From: Puccinia triticina
Lineage: Eukaryota; Basidiomycota; Pucciniomycetes; Pucciniales; Pucciniaceae
Length of the DNA stretch: 64,000 nucleotides
Direction of reading: 5' to 3'
Assembly: GCF_026914185.1 (NCBI RefSeq)
Contig: NC_070568.1
Coordinates: forward strand, 5,166,001 to 5,230,000
The notes beneath the pieces were generated by a model. The model saw only the letters and a program-made list of their open reading frames with translations, did no database searches and had not been told where the DNA came from. Below, piece after piece: positions 43,017 to 55,579 of the stretch. Position numbers and translations under genes: made by a program. Numbering within the stretch: position 1 is the stretch's first letter; each line of letters opens with the position of its first letter.

Positions 43017-46000
43017 GCGTGCACACATATTACACACCAATTCTGGGGAGTAAGTAACCTGAGCACGCCTTCTAAAAAGCATCTTTTGGATTACTGTGAT
43101 GAGCACACTAATATTATTGGACAAGCGGAGTTCACACGCCATGCATTTTGGCGTGACTGGCAGCCACATCATCCAAACCTGGCGTGTACCTTGAATGCAC
43201 GCCTTTTTGGCGTGCGCTGGGGAATTTTTTGGCGTGCCTTTAGGCTGTCCCAAAAAATGCTGCCAGGCCAAGGCCAACTTAGTGGACACACTCCAAACTC
43301 AGAACCCACCCCCCCCAACGGAAGTACCAACTGCCGGAGCAGGGGTAACCACAACCAAGGCCCCCAAAGTCACCCAGCCAGACAAGTTTAATGGCAAACT
43401 TGGAGCAGTGGTGGAGACGTTTGCCCGCCAATTCAATATCTATATGACCTTGAACAAGGCTCTTTTCCCCACCGACACGACACAAATACTTTGTGTGTCC
43501 TCCTTCATGAATGGACCGTTGGGCGTATGGGCCGCCCTGTTCCTCAACCAGGCAGCAGCGGACCTGCCCACCCTGACCTAAGCAGAGTTCATGGTGGCCT
43601 TCTGGGGCATGTATTTCAACCCGGAAAAGAAGTAGAAGGCGGAACAAGCCCTCCAAGGGCTGAAGCAGACTGGGTCTGTGGCGGACTACACCCACTCCTT
43701 CTTCCAGCATGCTCCCGCAGCGGGATGGGAAATCCCCACCCTGATCAGGCAATACCACCAGGGCCTGAAGCGGGAAATCCAGATGGGACTCATTGCTTCC
43801 CGCACCGCATTCGCAACTGTTAACAAGGCAGCTAGCTTGGCACTAGAGCTTGACATGGCAATGAGCAGAGCGGAGACCAGAACAGTGCCAACCAAACAGA
43901 AGATCAACCCCGACGCCATGGACCTATCGGCATTAAACGGCCAACTCTCCGGCTCCAAGAAGGTCTGGATGATGCGGGAAGGCCTCTGTTTCCAATGCGG
44001 AGTACAGGGCCATATTTCCCGCAACTGTCCTACCAAGAAGGGAAAAGGCCGCAGGAACACCAGGATTGCGGCAATGGTGGATCAGATCCGCCAACTAGTG
44101 AAAGGGATGGCGGCAATGGGCGGAGGCGGACCAGCGGATAAAGGTGGAAAATGCCGGGCTGACTTGTCAAAAAATGGAGGTTGTGCCTTTCATGAGCGGG
44201 GCAGAGTTGTCTTGTAGTATTGGTGCTAGTCAAACTTTAAACAGAAATGAAATTGACCCCTGATGTTTCATCTCTTGCACCATCACAACTCCCAGAGCCA
44301 CACCCCAGACCCCATTTCCCCCTGCCTCCTTCCTCATTGATTCCGGAGCGACTCACAATGTGCTGAGTGAATCCTACGCTGTGGCGGCAGGATTACTCTG
44401 CAACGCCACCGCCTCAAAGCGGACCGTCTTGGGCTTTGATGTATCCACATCCCGAGTGGCATATGAGATTGACCTGACCCTGAATGAAGAACCCCGCCCA
44501 TCAAAATTCATCATCACCCGACTGAAAGACACGTACGATGGCATCCTTGGGATGCCATGGATCCGCAAACACGGACACCAAATTGACTGGACCACCCGCA
44601 CACTTGGCTCCAACCACTCCGACATTGCAACTGCCTCCGCAGTTTTGTCCACTCCAAAAACATCCTCAACAGAGGGCCAAGGGCCCATGATGGGGAAAGC
44701 CAGGATTGGTGACAAGGGGGTGTGTGTTTTACTGCCCCCGCAATGTGATTCCAATAAAGTTTTCCGCAATCATTCTCTGAAGCAGCTGACAAGCCCCTTT
44801 CTCTCCTAGAACATTACCCCGCAGAAATTAGCACCACCAAGACATCGTGGTCGACCCCTGCCCGGCTGGCGGCGGCAGGAAAGGACGCTATTGCAGTGCG
44901 GGCCGCCGAAGAACTATTCCTGCAGTGCTACCATAGATTCATTGACATGTTCCAAAATTCCAGCGCCAAGAGCCTACCGCCATGGAGAAAATATGACTTT
45001 TGTGTTGACCTAGTCCCTGCAGCCATACCACAAGCAAGCCGGATTATTCCACTTTCACCGGCAGAGAACCAAGCACTGACACACTGATTGCAGAAGGGCT
45101 GGCCAGCAGAATGATTCAGAGAACCACATCACGATGGACGGCCCCAGTTCTATTCACCGGGAAGAAGGACGGAAACCTCCGCCCCTGTTTTGACTACCAA
45201 AAACCCAATGCACTAACAGTGAAGAACCGTTGTCCCCTTTGGCTGACCATGGAGCTGGTTGACAGCCTGCTAAACGCTGACACCTTCACAAAACTAGACC
45301 TCCGCAATGCCTACGGGAATCTCCGTGTGGCAGAGGGTGATGAGGATAAGCTAGCTTTCCTCTGCAAGGCGGGGCAATTTGCTCCGCTCACTATGCCATT
45401 TGGACCCACGGGAGCGCCGGGATACTTTCAATACTTGATGCAAGACATCCTGGCGAGAAACTGACCTTTGGGAAGCTGTTGAAGCCCAACAACATCACGC
45501 AGCGGACCTTTGCGGAGATATCGGAGTTTGAATCCTGGTTTGAGGACAAATCCATTGACTTGGCGGAGGCAGAGCATTGGTTCAAGGTTGATGTACTAGG
45601 AGCGGATGCGGAGCACAAGGCGGAGGACTGACTGGCCATGTTGTATGCGGAGCTCATCACCAGAATCAGGGAATTGACTCCACTTGACGCACAACTTACC
45701 AGATGGATGGAATCCTTGAGAACTTCCACAGGAAACCGGAACAGATATGCGGAGGCAGATGGCATTTTGTAGGAAAAAGGACGGATAGTCGTACCGGTGG
45801 ACCCAGCACTGTGGACAGAGATATTGAAGAGCCAACACAACAGAAAAGCAGCGGGCCACCCATGCCCTGGTCCGGCGGAGTTTTGTGTGGAACGGCCAGC
45901 AGAAGTTTGTCAATCAACACGTGGATAGATGTGATTCTTGCCAACGGGTTAACGCCTCAACGCAACAGGCATTTGGGACACTGGAGCCGCTGCCAATTGC

Positions 46001-47038
46001 GGCGGGGACGTGAACAGACATCAGCTATGATCTCATCACATACCTGCCTGAATCCCGCTCCTACAACAGCATACTGACTGTGGTTGACCGCCTGACAAAG
46101 ATGGCGCACTTTATCCCTTCCAGGAAGTCCATGAATGTGGAGCAGTTAGCAGACCTGATGGAGGAGCACGTTTGGAAGCTCCACAGCACTCCAAAGACAA
46201 TTGTCTCCGACCAAGGGAGCATTTTTGTGTCCCAAATCACCCGTGAATTGGACAACCAAATTGGCATCTGCCTCCAACCATCAACAGCATACCACCCAAG
46301 GACAGACGGACAGTCATAAATTGCAAACAAAGCAGTGGAGCAATACCTACGCCAATTTGTGAGCTACCAACAGGACAATTGAGCTCTGCTCCTGGCAACG
46401 GCGGAGTTTGAGTACAACAACAACAACCACACATCAACAGGGGTGTCCTCATTCAAGGCAAATTACGGATTCAACCCATTGTACAGCGTAATTCTGTTGG
46501 CAGGGCAGTGTGTACCAGTAGCAGCAGTGGCGGAGCGACTCCGCCAGCTTGCGGAGGTACAGGACAGACTTGAGCACTGTCTGGAAGCGGCGCAAGAGGC
46601 CATGAAAAGCTATTTCAACAGCGGAGTGCGGAAAACACCGGAATGGAACAGCAGAGACAAGGTTTGGTTAGATGGACGCAATATCTCAACAACCCTCCCC
46701 AGCCCCAAGTTGGAACATTTCCAATAGCTAGCAGAATTTCAAACTCTGCTTACAAATTGACCCTCCCGCTCACCATGCAGGGAGTCCACCCAGTTTTCCA
46801 CGTGTCAGTACTCCGCAAACACAAGCCCAACAAAATTGCCCACCAACAGCGGCAGACCCTGGAGCAGGTAACAGTCAACGGCTGAGATGAGTGGGAGGTT
46901 GACGGCATACTGGACAGCCGGCAGAGAGGGTGGACAACTCAATACTTTGTCAGCTGGCGCGGATTTGGACCGGCGGAGAATTCGTGGGAACCGGAAACAA
47001 ACCTGATGTCAGCCTTAGTGTCATCACAGCTGACCTAA

Positions 47039-48181
47039 AAGCTGCCTGTTCTACCTTTGTTACATATAAATTACTTTATATCCTTTTAATCTTAAGAGAT
47101 AACCTTGTTTTGACTTCATATTCTGTTTCCTCACGTAATTTTAACCCTAGTTACAACTTACCAACTCTTTGTAACTATACTCCTTCCCTGAGTTATTGAG
47201 TTGTGGCGCGCATGCGCAGTTGTGACGTGTCAGCGCTACCAGGCGCGCCAAACCACATGTACATATGTAAACTACATAAGCAAACTGTGAAAATTTTCGT
47301 AGTCAGGATCCCCCTTGCCTGAGGCGGATCCACAGACTTCAGCACACCAGAACCACACCCCAGAGAACCCCAGGATCACCACCAAAGAGATTACTACACT
47401 CCCAGTATACCTACCGTCACAGGCGCCTAGGATATTGACAGTAAGTAACCTCTTTCACTGAACCTTGTTTATCTCAGAGGTACAACTCTGTGTCTTGCTT
47501 GATCTTCTCTTTTCTGCTGGTTTTGTCTTCTTCTTGATCACAGGGCTGTCCCTCCAGATCTACTGGCCTTTGCCTCTATCTTGATCACAGGGCTGTCCCT
47601 TATTGTCATTTGGCCTTTGCCTCAAAATCTAGGTTCAGGGCTGTCCCTCAGGTTTCCCTTTAAGAACCTTGACTATCCAGAAGGAAGCTAAAAATTTCTG
47701 GCTGGATTAAACTTATCTAATCCAGATACCCTCCTGAGAGGAAGCTGTAGCACTTCTTAGCACAGAGTAGCAGCACTCTTCTGAAGAGTAGCATTGCCAG
47801 TGGATGTGCATTCCCACTAGAATAACCTAGTACTTCTCTTCATCTTGATCCTGCTCTGTTTTCTCTTTTCTCTTTCTCTCTCTCTCTTATAGTTGTATTT
47901 TCTTTATCCCAAGAAATCCAACTATTGCCCCCCATTTCTTGTGTCCTGCTGTCACTATAGAGACTCAGGCTCACACCTGAAGAACAGCAGAGACCTATTG
48001 GTGGAATTCAACTCAAAATTTACGGAGGCGGTGGCCAGGCATTGGAGGACACGGAGAAGAAAGTGAGAGGGCAAGCTTTTTCCCACTGGGTTTTTTAATG
48101 CTGCCCAGGGACAGAATGCAAAGCCAAAAGAGGAGGATTTTTTTTTAAATTCTCATTGATCAACCAGAAAAGAGTGGATAA
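47039..48181 (+). other. 3' non-coding region of Gypsy-2
   Basis: It lies between the chromodomain stop and the putative 3' LTR. It contains repeated CTTGATCACAGGGCTGTCCC units near 47533-47670 and no supported gene. Confidence 0.5.
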
Positions 48182-48373
48182 TGTTATGAGCCGTAGCGCG
48201 GGCTCCGCAGAACAGACTCACATGTACATAGACTACACTTACATTTCACGGACCATACTCAAGGTTTGAGAGGCTGGAGATCCAAGCCTCTTCCTCATCC
48301 TGCAATCTACCATCTTGGATACAGAACCCCCAGAACCCCAGACCCCAGACTCCATCTTCCTGTCCCCAGAACA
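48182..48373 (+). repeat. Putative 3' LTR of Gypsy-2
   Basis: Counterpart of 30488-30671, preceded by a purine-rich tract. Confidence 0.5.
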
Positions 48374-48980
48374 GTGTTGACTAAGTAATCCTGAATTGCT
48401 GTGGAGCATTTGGATTTGAACTATTTATGCATGATTGTATGCATTGTGTTGAGGTGACTTGATCTGAGTTGCACGTCCCCCAAGTGAAAAACTCAGACTC
48501 CAGAAGAACAAACAAATCCAATCGCTATCAAACCACCACCCTTATTTCACTGCCAAAATCATCCTATCTGCATCAATCTAGTACCGCTTCAACCGCTTGC
48601 TTAGACCAAGGAAATTCAGGAGGAGCCCAAATTTAACTCAAGTGGCTGTGGAGGTAGCTGAACCTTCATTGTGGTTTTCTCTCTATCCCAGATTTCCCTT
48701 CTTTGCTTCAGTGTTTTGTTGATCTATTCCTTTTCTTTTAGGCTTGTTGTTACTTTCTTTCATCTCCTATATAAATTCCCATTTCTATCTTTGAGTCAAA
48801 GCTAGGACTAGAATAATCAAAGGTACGTAATGATCTCATTCTTTCATATCATTGTTTGTCTTGCTTATTTTTATTTTTATTTATTCTTTATTGTTAGTTA
48901 TCTACTACTATTAGTATTTGGTATTAGCTTCAATAAAGGACTTGATCTCTAAGTTCCGCAAACAGACCATAACAGCCTAA
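48374..48980. other. No gene recognised
   Basis: Pyrimidine-rich DNA with a TATATAAATTCCC motif near 48771. It could be an LTR or LINE end, but nothing is firm. Confidence 0.4.
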
Positions 48981-49412
48981 CTATCTGAAAGGATTGTACT
49001 TGACCTTGTTTTTTCCCCTCTCCATCTGATCTAGCCCCAGCTCAAGACCAAGCAGTAGACCTAACACTTCACATTCAAAGTTAGATGCCTTCCCGCTACT
49101 ACCCAGGTAAGCCAATTTTGAAACTGCTGCCCCTAACCCTTTTTCTGGGTGGGTGGATACATCCGTGAATATGAAGAAATTGCTCCCCAGGGTGTTTTCC
49201 AGAATTTGGTTGATGTTCAATTTCTCTTTGTACTTAGATCCTTTTCCAATCTGCAAGGTTGCCCTATTCTGGGGTGTCCAAGGTGGGAAATTGGGCAAGA
49301 TGGATTGTCTCTGTTCAATATTCTTGTCATTCATCATCAGCAACCTTTCTTGTCTGATGTTTGCTTCAGCCAAGTTTGGGAAACTACCCCTAAATTGTAA
49401 GGACAGCAACAA
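48981..49412 (-). pseudogene. LINE RNase H-like fragment
   Basis: The frame includes FFIFTDVSTHPEKGLGAAVS and then NFECEVLGLLLGLELGLDQM. This resembles RNase H of fungal non-LTR elements, in which TDGS and a later ExE block carry catalytic acids. Here TDVS replaces TDGS. No RT or endonuclease part remains nearby. Confidence 0.5.
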
Positions 49413-49653
49413 GCTGGATGGAGCAGTGCTCAGGGTGGGTATTTTTTGAGTTTTGAGTGGTTGAACTTGAAGGAATGTTTTGGTTGGTGGGGGTTATGGA
49501 GGGTATGTTGGATATGGTTTGGTTGCTTATGTTTGTACAGGTTAGGTTTGATGTAGTTTGATCTAGAAGCTAAATAGTGCTTGTAAAACTGGATTGTAAA
49601 AATCTGGCTTTACAAGTGCCAGATCTGACTTTACAAGGCCTTGGAAATGGAGT

Positions 49654-49792
49654 GGAGGACTTCCTGTCAATCTGCAGCCCCCTGCAGAGTCAGATCTGCA
49701 GCCAGAAAACCTTAATTTTTGCGGGTAAATGCTGTCCCAGGGGCTGCAGATGTGGTTCTGCAGGGTCTGTAGATCTCAACAGGAAGTCCTCC
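49654..49792. mobile_element. GGAGGACTTCC MITE, copy 3
   Basis: Perfect 14-bp TIR GGAGGACTTCCTGT at both ends, flanked by AGT (49651-49653, 49793-49795). The interior has CTGCAG and CAGATCTG motifs. Confidence 0.85.
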
Positions 49793-49812
49793 AGTCCTCC
49801 CCCAATCAATCA

Positions 49813-50256
49813 ATCAATCCAATTGAACAATTTTTTAAAAATAAAATCATCATAAAATTTGTCCTAAATTTTTGTAAATTTCAATTGTGCACCCCCCTCT
49901 CGCTCCTTTGAGCAATGCTACTATTTGAGGTGTTGGCTGTATCGGTTGCCTGTGCATCTCTAAAGTTCAACGAGGCTACGTGTCGTACCAAGCCCTTACA
50001 AGCTGGGTCGCTTCCAGAATATTGATATGCGAGAGTGGATATCGCAACCAGGCAATCCGCTTCATTCCGCACTGCTACATAGGCTGTATGGTCAATCTGT
50101 CGGTCAGGTGGAAATGATTAGTAGTGTGACAACGAACATGAAACAACTCTTGGCGAGCACCGGTCGGGTTGTCGCAGTATGAGCTGGCGTCATCGACGCG
50201 CCGCAGCAGAACTTACTTGCCCCAACCGGACCCCGCCGGCTGCCAAGGGACGCGGA
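49813..50256. other. Upstream region of GAPDH
   Basis: A short CAATCAATC run, then GC-balanced sequence without a gene. It presumably holds the GAPDH upstream regulatory sites, which I cannot assign. Confidence 0.5.
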
Positions 50257-50262
50257 TATAAA
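50257..50262 (+). promoter_or_regulatory. TATA box of the GAPDH gene
   Basis: TATAAA lies 137 nt upstream of the ATG at 50394 and is followed by a pyrimidine-rich stretch typical of highly expressed fungal genes. Confidence 0.6.
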
Positions 50263-50393
50263 CCCAGCCCTCCTTGGAAACTCAGAAGTCTTTCTCCCAC
50301 TGCCCACCTCTTGAACACTCTAGATCAACCTACATTTCATCCCATAGAATATACCTCATCTCAACCCAACAGTCCCCCCTTACCCACCTAAAA

Positions 50394-51948
<1,555 letters not shown>

Positions 51949-52306
51949 TGGGAAACCGAAGCTGTAAACGACATGCCTCTCATCATGGCCCCACCCTCTT
52001 AGAAACTCATGTCAAGTTTATGAAAATAAAATTAAAATGTATCAAAAATATATTCATGTGTCATATCTTATCGATGCGCCAATGTTTCCAGGTTTTCTTG
52101 CGGTATTTCCCGTTAGATAGCCGATCGAGATTCAAGTGATCGATGAAGTAGCTAGGATTTGGTACAACGAAATAGACATCTCTAATCAGATCTACCATCT
52201 GGCTTCGAATGAACACTCTCGGTCAGCGCGATGGGGTTCGAATGCCCCTGCTGCTGGGCTGAAAGATGTGCGTTTGCCACATAGCCTTTGGGAACATCTT
52301 CAGCTA
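51949..52306. other. GAPDH 3' flank
   Basis: It includes an AATAAAA-like signal (GAAAATAAAATTAAAATG near 52022). No other gene is supported. Confidence 0.5.
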
Positions 52307-52484
52307 CAGTCAAACCTGTCTAAGGGCATACCCTTTGGGAGAAAAATTTTGACATGACTTTAGGCAGGTTATGCCCTTAGAGATGATGATTTTGCAGGGC
52401 AATCAAGAATACGGGGAAGTATTTTTCTATGCTGTTAGGCAGATTATGCAGTTGAAAGGGTATGCCCTTAGACAGGGTTGACTG
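52307..52484. mobile_element. MITE, pogo/Fot1-like ends
   Basis: TIRs CAGTCAAACCTGTCTAAGGG and, inverted, CAGTCAACCCTGTCTAAGGG continue to CATACCCTTT. TA flanks both sides (52305-52306, 52485-52486). A third GCCTAA/TATGCCCTTAG block lies in the middle. CAGTC(A/G)AACC ends with TA targets are typical of pogo-type elements. Confidence 0.85.
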
Positions 52485-52859
52485 TATTACTTAGCTCTGG
52501 AGCATCCCATACATGGGTTACTAAGCTTGGACAAGTCATGATGCCAACTTTGCTTATTGACAACTGGGTATTGTCAGTGGTCACAATGATAAGGTTATTT
52601 TTCTTTCTACTTTTCCCCCTCTTTGCTGCTGGAAATTTGAAGTTAGTTGACTTGAGGCATCATGGTAAGATAAATTGTTCAACCAGTAACAACCATGCTC
52701 ATTGCTATCTAGTAATGAGGGCTGTGAGGAGCTGTTACTTTGTTGAGATAGTTTCAGGTATCCAGAAGTCAACAAAACTCCCCAATTGTTGCTACAGGTC
52801 TAGAAATGTTACTCTAAATCATAAAGTTAAACACTCATCCAAGCCACAATGCACATGAA

Positions 52860-54520
52860 GACTATGTACACCCGGGGAGTCCATCCACGGGGAAATCACG
52901 CGGATTCCACGAGGACTCCACGTGGTAGCCGCGTGCAAGGTCAGACCAGCGGCTGGAGGTCCAGGGAATCCAGGGTCACCACCGGGAGGATCACCCGTGG
53001 ATTCCACGGCAGCTTTCGGCTCTGCGTGGAATCCCCGTGGATTCCCTGTGATCCCGACGTGAAGGTCAGGCCCACGGGTGGATCACGGGTCCTTCAACCG
53101 TGGACTCCCCAAGGATTCGCCGTGATACCCAAGCGCGGGTCGGGTCCACAAGATGTGGTTTGGTTAGGTAACCCGGGGGGGAGGGGGGGGGGGGGGGCGG
53201 AGCGGATCAAAACCGCGGGTGATATTGCAGAATGTGGTACCACCAGGGTACCACAACTGCATTGCATATCAAGTAGCTGTGAAATGTAAATAAACAAAGT
53301 AAAAATAAAATAAAAACAATAATATGCCAGACAAAAGGAGTTGGGAAAAACAACAAGGAAACAAGTTAAGAGTGTGAGAGCACAAATGATCAGGAAATAC
53401 ATGGACCCAGGCCTACAATCCCAATCAATCATCTATCGGGTCAAGAAAGGGGAGGAGGAAAAAGCCTTTAAGTGGGTTACTGACCCCAAACAGCCTGTGG
53501 GCGAGCTCTTCCTTGATCCTAACCTGTTCTCCATTGACAGTACCACCGCCATTGCTTTCACAGCAATTTCCAACTCCGGCACCTATATGGCCTATGGCCT
53601 CTACCGCTCTGGGAGCGACACCTACACTGTTTACGTCCGTCACACTGACTGCCCCCACACCAAGACTGCTGCCAATGGCGGCAAGAGAGGTGAGGACCCT
53701 GGGTGGATGAAGGACATTGTTGAGAATGTTAGGATGACCGGTGTCAATTGGATGAGAGACGATTCTGGTCAGTGCAACAAAAGCTGCTTGTTAGGAGGGA
53801 GAGGAGATGAGGATCATGAATCCTTCATGAGATATTGATTGATAAGCTGCTTGTTGACAAGAAGGGGGACTCACACGTTAGCTTGAGGACAATGTTGGCC
53901 CACTGCCCCGGAAGCAGGACGGCGCCGTTTGCCGGCGACTCAATCGGTATTTGCTGCCCGCACGCTTTCTGGATCCAGCTGAGGCCCAGGAGGAGGAGGG
54001 GCAAGGGGCGGCCATGGTGGGTGGGTGTGGGTTGGGGTGGGAAGAAAGGTGTGGGGTTGATGGTGTGAAGGTGAGCCTCCAGGGGCCGTGAGGAAGTGGG
54101 ACTGAAGGGTCAGAGGGCGGGGTGGCGGGGCTGGGGATAAAGTTGTCACTTCCCTTGGGAGCCGTTGAGTGTCCTCAAAATGCACACAAGCCAACCAATA
54201 TCACTGAAATAACCCTAACACCGGCAATGCAAGGGCATCCGTGGGTTCCTTGTTGTTGAGAACAAAGAGGAACTCACGGGGACAGTTTCCACTGGGATCC
54301 CTGAGGGAGCCGTGGATTTGTCGTGATTCTCCCCTTCGGAATGACGGGAAAATCACAGGTGGGTGGAGATGACGGGAAAGCCCGTCGGCCCGTCGTCTCC
54401 ACGCATTTTCCACGGGAGGGTGGAGACAACGGGGGGAGCAGTGAAATCCACGTGGATTTCACAGAGTTGGTGATCTCGTCATCTCCACAAACGCGCGGGC
54501 CAGGAAGCACCCCCGCCGTG
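52860..54520. other. GC-rich repeat domain around a gene fragment
   Basis: Both sides (52860-53160 and 54240-54520) are full of CCACGTGGATTCCACGG-like words in both orientations, with a G-rich low-complexity run at 53178-53200. A prolyl-oligopeptidase fragment lies between. The outer ends read TACACCCGGGG (52864) and, inverted, TACACGGCGGGGG (54522). These could be TIRs of a gene-capturing element, but I found no target duplication. Confidence 0.4.
53386..53838 (+). pseudogene. Prolyl oligopeptidase fragment (propeller domain)
   Basis: The translation GLQSQSIIYRVKKGEEEKAF, ELFLDPNLFSID, YMAYGLYRSGSDTYTVYVR and WMKDIVENVRMTGVNWMRDD matches the first blades of the seven-bladed propeller of S9A prolyl oligopeptidases, including the GLQxQ, LDPN and SGSD landmarks. 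The full enzyme has about 700 residues with a C-terminal Ser-Asp-His hydrolase domain. Here only about 130 residues remain, with no start context and no catalytic domain nearby. It is probably a relic or a captured piece. Confidence 0.75.
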
Positions 54521-54529
54521 TAGAACCTC

Positions 54530-55020
54530 TGGTTACAATTGCATGTTTGTAGGTAAATATGTAATTATGATCATTAGATGCAATATTGTAATGGATCCTG
54601 CACAGTAAAAGATAATGTCATATTCATAGACCTAGCAAAATTAACAAGCTTTATGATAGGATGGAATGAATATTTACTATTCTGACAGGAACTGATTTCA
54701 AGCTTAGTGTTGTGTTAGATCCCTAAGATTAAATCTTTAAGCAGAAATTGAGAAGAAATTATAGCCATACTAAAGGAATCATGCAGAGCATCAAAGTACA
54801 ATCCAGTAGCAATATATTCCAGTCATGCCAGACAACATATTTACAAAATTTGAGAGACATTGAGGCTAGCTAAGGTAAAATCCCTGCAAATCCAGATTTG
54901 AAAAGACAATTTTGAGGATATTCAGTCAATGGCTGATTTCCATGATGCAGGTTTGGACCCTTCATTTTAGCGGGTTCTCTATTATGTTAGCTCAAACTTA
55001 CATTATCCAAGAGGCCACAC
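54530..55020. other. No gene recognised
   Basis: AT-rich sequence without a long frame or clear repeat. Confidence 0.5.
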
Positions 55021-55141
55021 TTATATATGTTTGCTACAGTACCATTCATAGATCTGGTGTTCCGTGAACTCGTCATCCTCATTGTGCTGAGTATCACGGG
55101 GGCTATGAGGATTCAAATAAACACGCTCTCTAGGAGATCTT

Positions 55142-55579
55142 CTACGTTGATTCCCTGTAAAAGCAGGAGCTGCCAAAGATTTGGTCCTTGAGCATTGAGC
55201 AACACTCAAGATGATCGAAAACAGATAAACATTTTTGGAAGCAACTGCACAGACTTGATTGAAAACTTGCACCAGGCGACGGTATTCCATTTCTTAATAA
55301 TTGGGTCAGGCCACCAGTTTTGCTTTTGGAAGACCAATTCTTCTGTGAGGTTTGCTGGCTTGATTCCCCTTGAACTTGGCGAATTCGGGCATTTGGACTC
55401 TGTTCAAATTCTCTGCGAGGGAGAGGTTCTGGTCGAATCACCTCCGCGGGCTCGAAGCTTAGAGGGGCCATGCCTCCTCGCTCAGCTGAGTGAATTAAGG
55501 CCCTGTTTTCGGAAGTAATAATCATGCTGAAAAGTGGCATACACGCAGAGAGACAAGCCATAAGCAAGAGTAGTCGCAT
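55142..55579 (-). CDS. Candidate cysteine-containing secreted protein, 145 aa
   Basis: The start MRLLLLMACLSACMPLFSMI is a convincing signal peptide: one basic residue, then a leucine-rich core. The mature part is hydrophilic (FEPAEVIRPEPLPRREFEQS), and the last 40 residues have six cysteines (SLCSCFQKC, ECC, SSC). I recognise no family. A second open frame on the same strand (55290-55021, ending NEDDEFTEHQIYEWYCSKHI) begins just after a CTGAC branch-like site and AAG acceptor. The true gene may therefore splice into that frame instead, although I found no donor that keeps phase. The role as a secreted effector-like protein is inference. Confidence 0.45.
   Translation of the reverse strand: MRLLLLMACLSACMPLFSMIITSENRALIHSAERGGMAPLSFEPAEVIRPEPLPRREFEQSPNARIRQVQGESSQQTSQKNWSSKSKTGGLTQLLRNGIPSPGASFQSSLCSCFQKCLSVFDHLECCSMLKDQIFGSSCFYREST

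Larger units (their letters stand above)
31059..43251 (-). mobile_element. TIR element (MULE- or hAT-like), about 1.09 kb without nested Gypsy-1
   Basis: Ends GGGCCAGCCTAAAGGCACAC (left) and, inverted on the right, GGGACAGCCTAAAGGCACGC stay similar for about 45 bp through AAAAAATTCCCCAGC. The flanks are AAAAACTG (31051-31058) and AAAAAATG (43252-43259), an 8-bp duplication with one mismatch. Deleting element plus one duplication restores the Gypsy-2 gag frame exactly. The remaining sequence has many GGCGTG/ACGCC boxes and a minus-strand protein fragment. Gypsy-1 is inserted at 31913. Confidence 0.8.
30979..47038 (+). pseudogene. Gypsy-2 gag-pol with chromodomain (broken)
   Basis: Gag begins MDASEATKLQQQLANITKKA at 30979. 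It stops at the insertion (31058) and resumes in frame at 43260 (CQAKANLVDTLQTQNP). A CX2CX4HX4C knuckle (CFQCGVQGHISRNC) is at about 43985, the protease FLIDSGATHNVLSES at about 44335, and RT at 45110-45464 (TFTKLDLRNAYGNLRV, FGPTGAPGYFQYLMQDI). After DILARN the YxDD block and RNase H are missing, an internal deletion. Integrase resumes at about 45775 (VVDRLTKMAHFIPSRKS, STAYHPRTDGQS). The C-terminus is a chromodomain (QYFVSWRGFGPAENSWEPET), which in chromoviruses directs integration to modified histones. Several frameshifts and at least seven nonsense codons make it non-functional. Confidence 0.85.
30488..48373 (+). mobile_element. Chromodomain Ty3/gypsy element (Gypsy-2), decayed, carrying a nested 12.2-kb insertion
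   Basis: Two similar short repeats (30488-30671 and 48182-48373), both starting TGTTATGAGC and ending CAGAACA, bracket a gag-PR-RT-IN-chromodomain coding region. The purine-rich AGAAAAGAGTGG lies just before the right repeat, as a polypurine tract should. The gag is interrupted at 31059-43251. Net length without the insertion is about 5.7 kb. Short LTRs of about 190 bp are unusual, and no target duplication was found. The LTR assignment is therefore an inference from position. Confidence 0.6.

Noticed and set aside
52478..52858. Plus-strand frame of 126 codons after the pogo-like MITE
   Set aside because: Begins inside the MITE and has no recognisable features.
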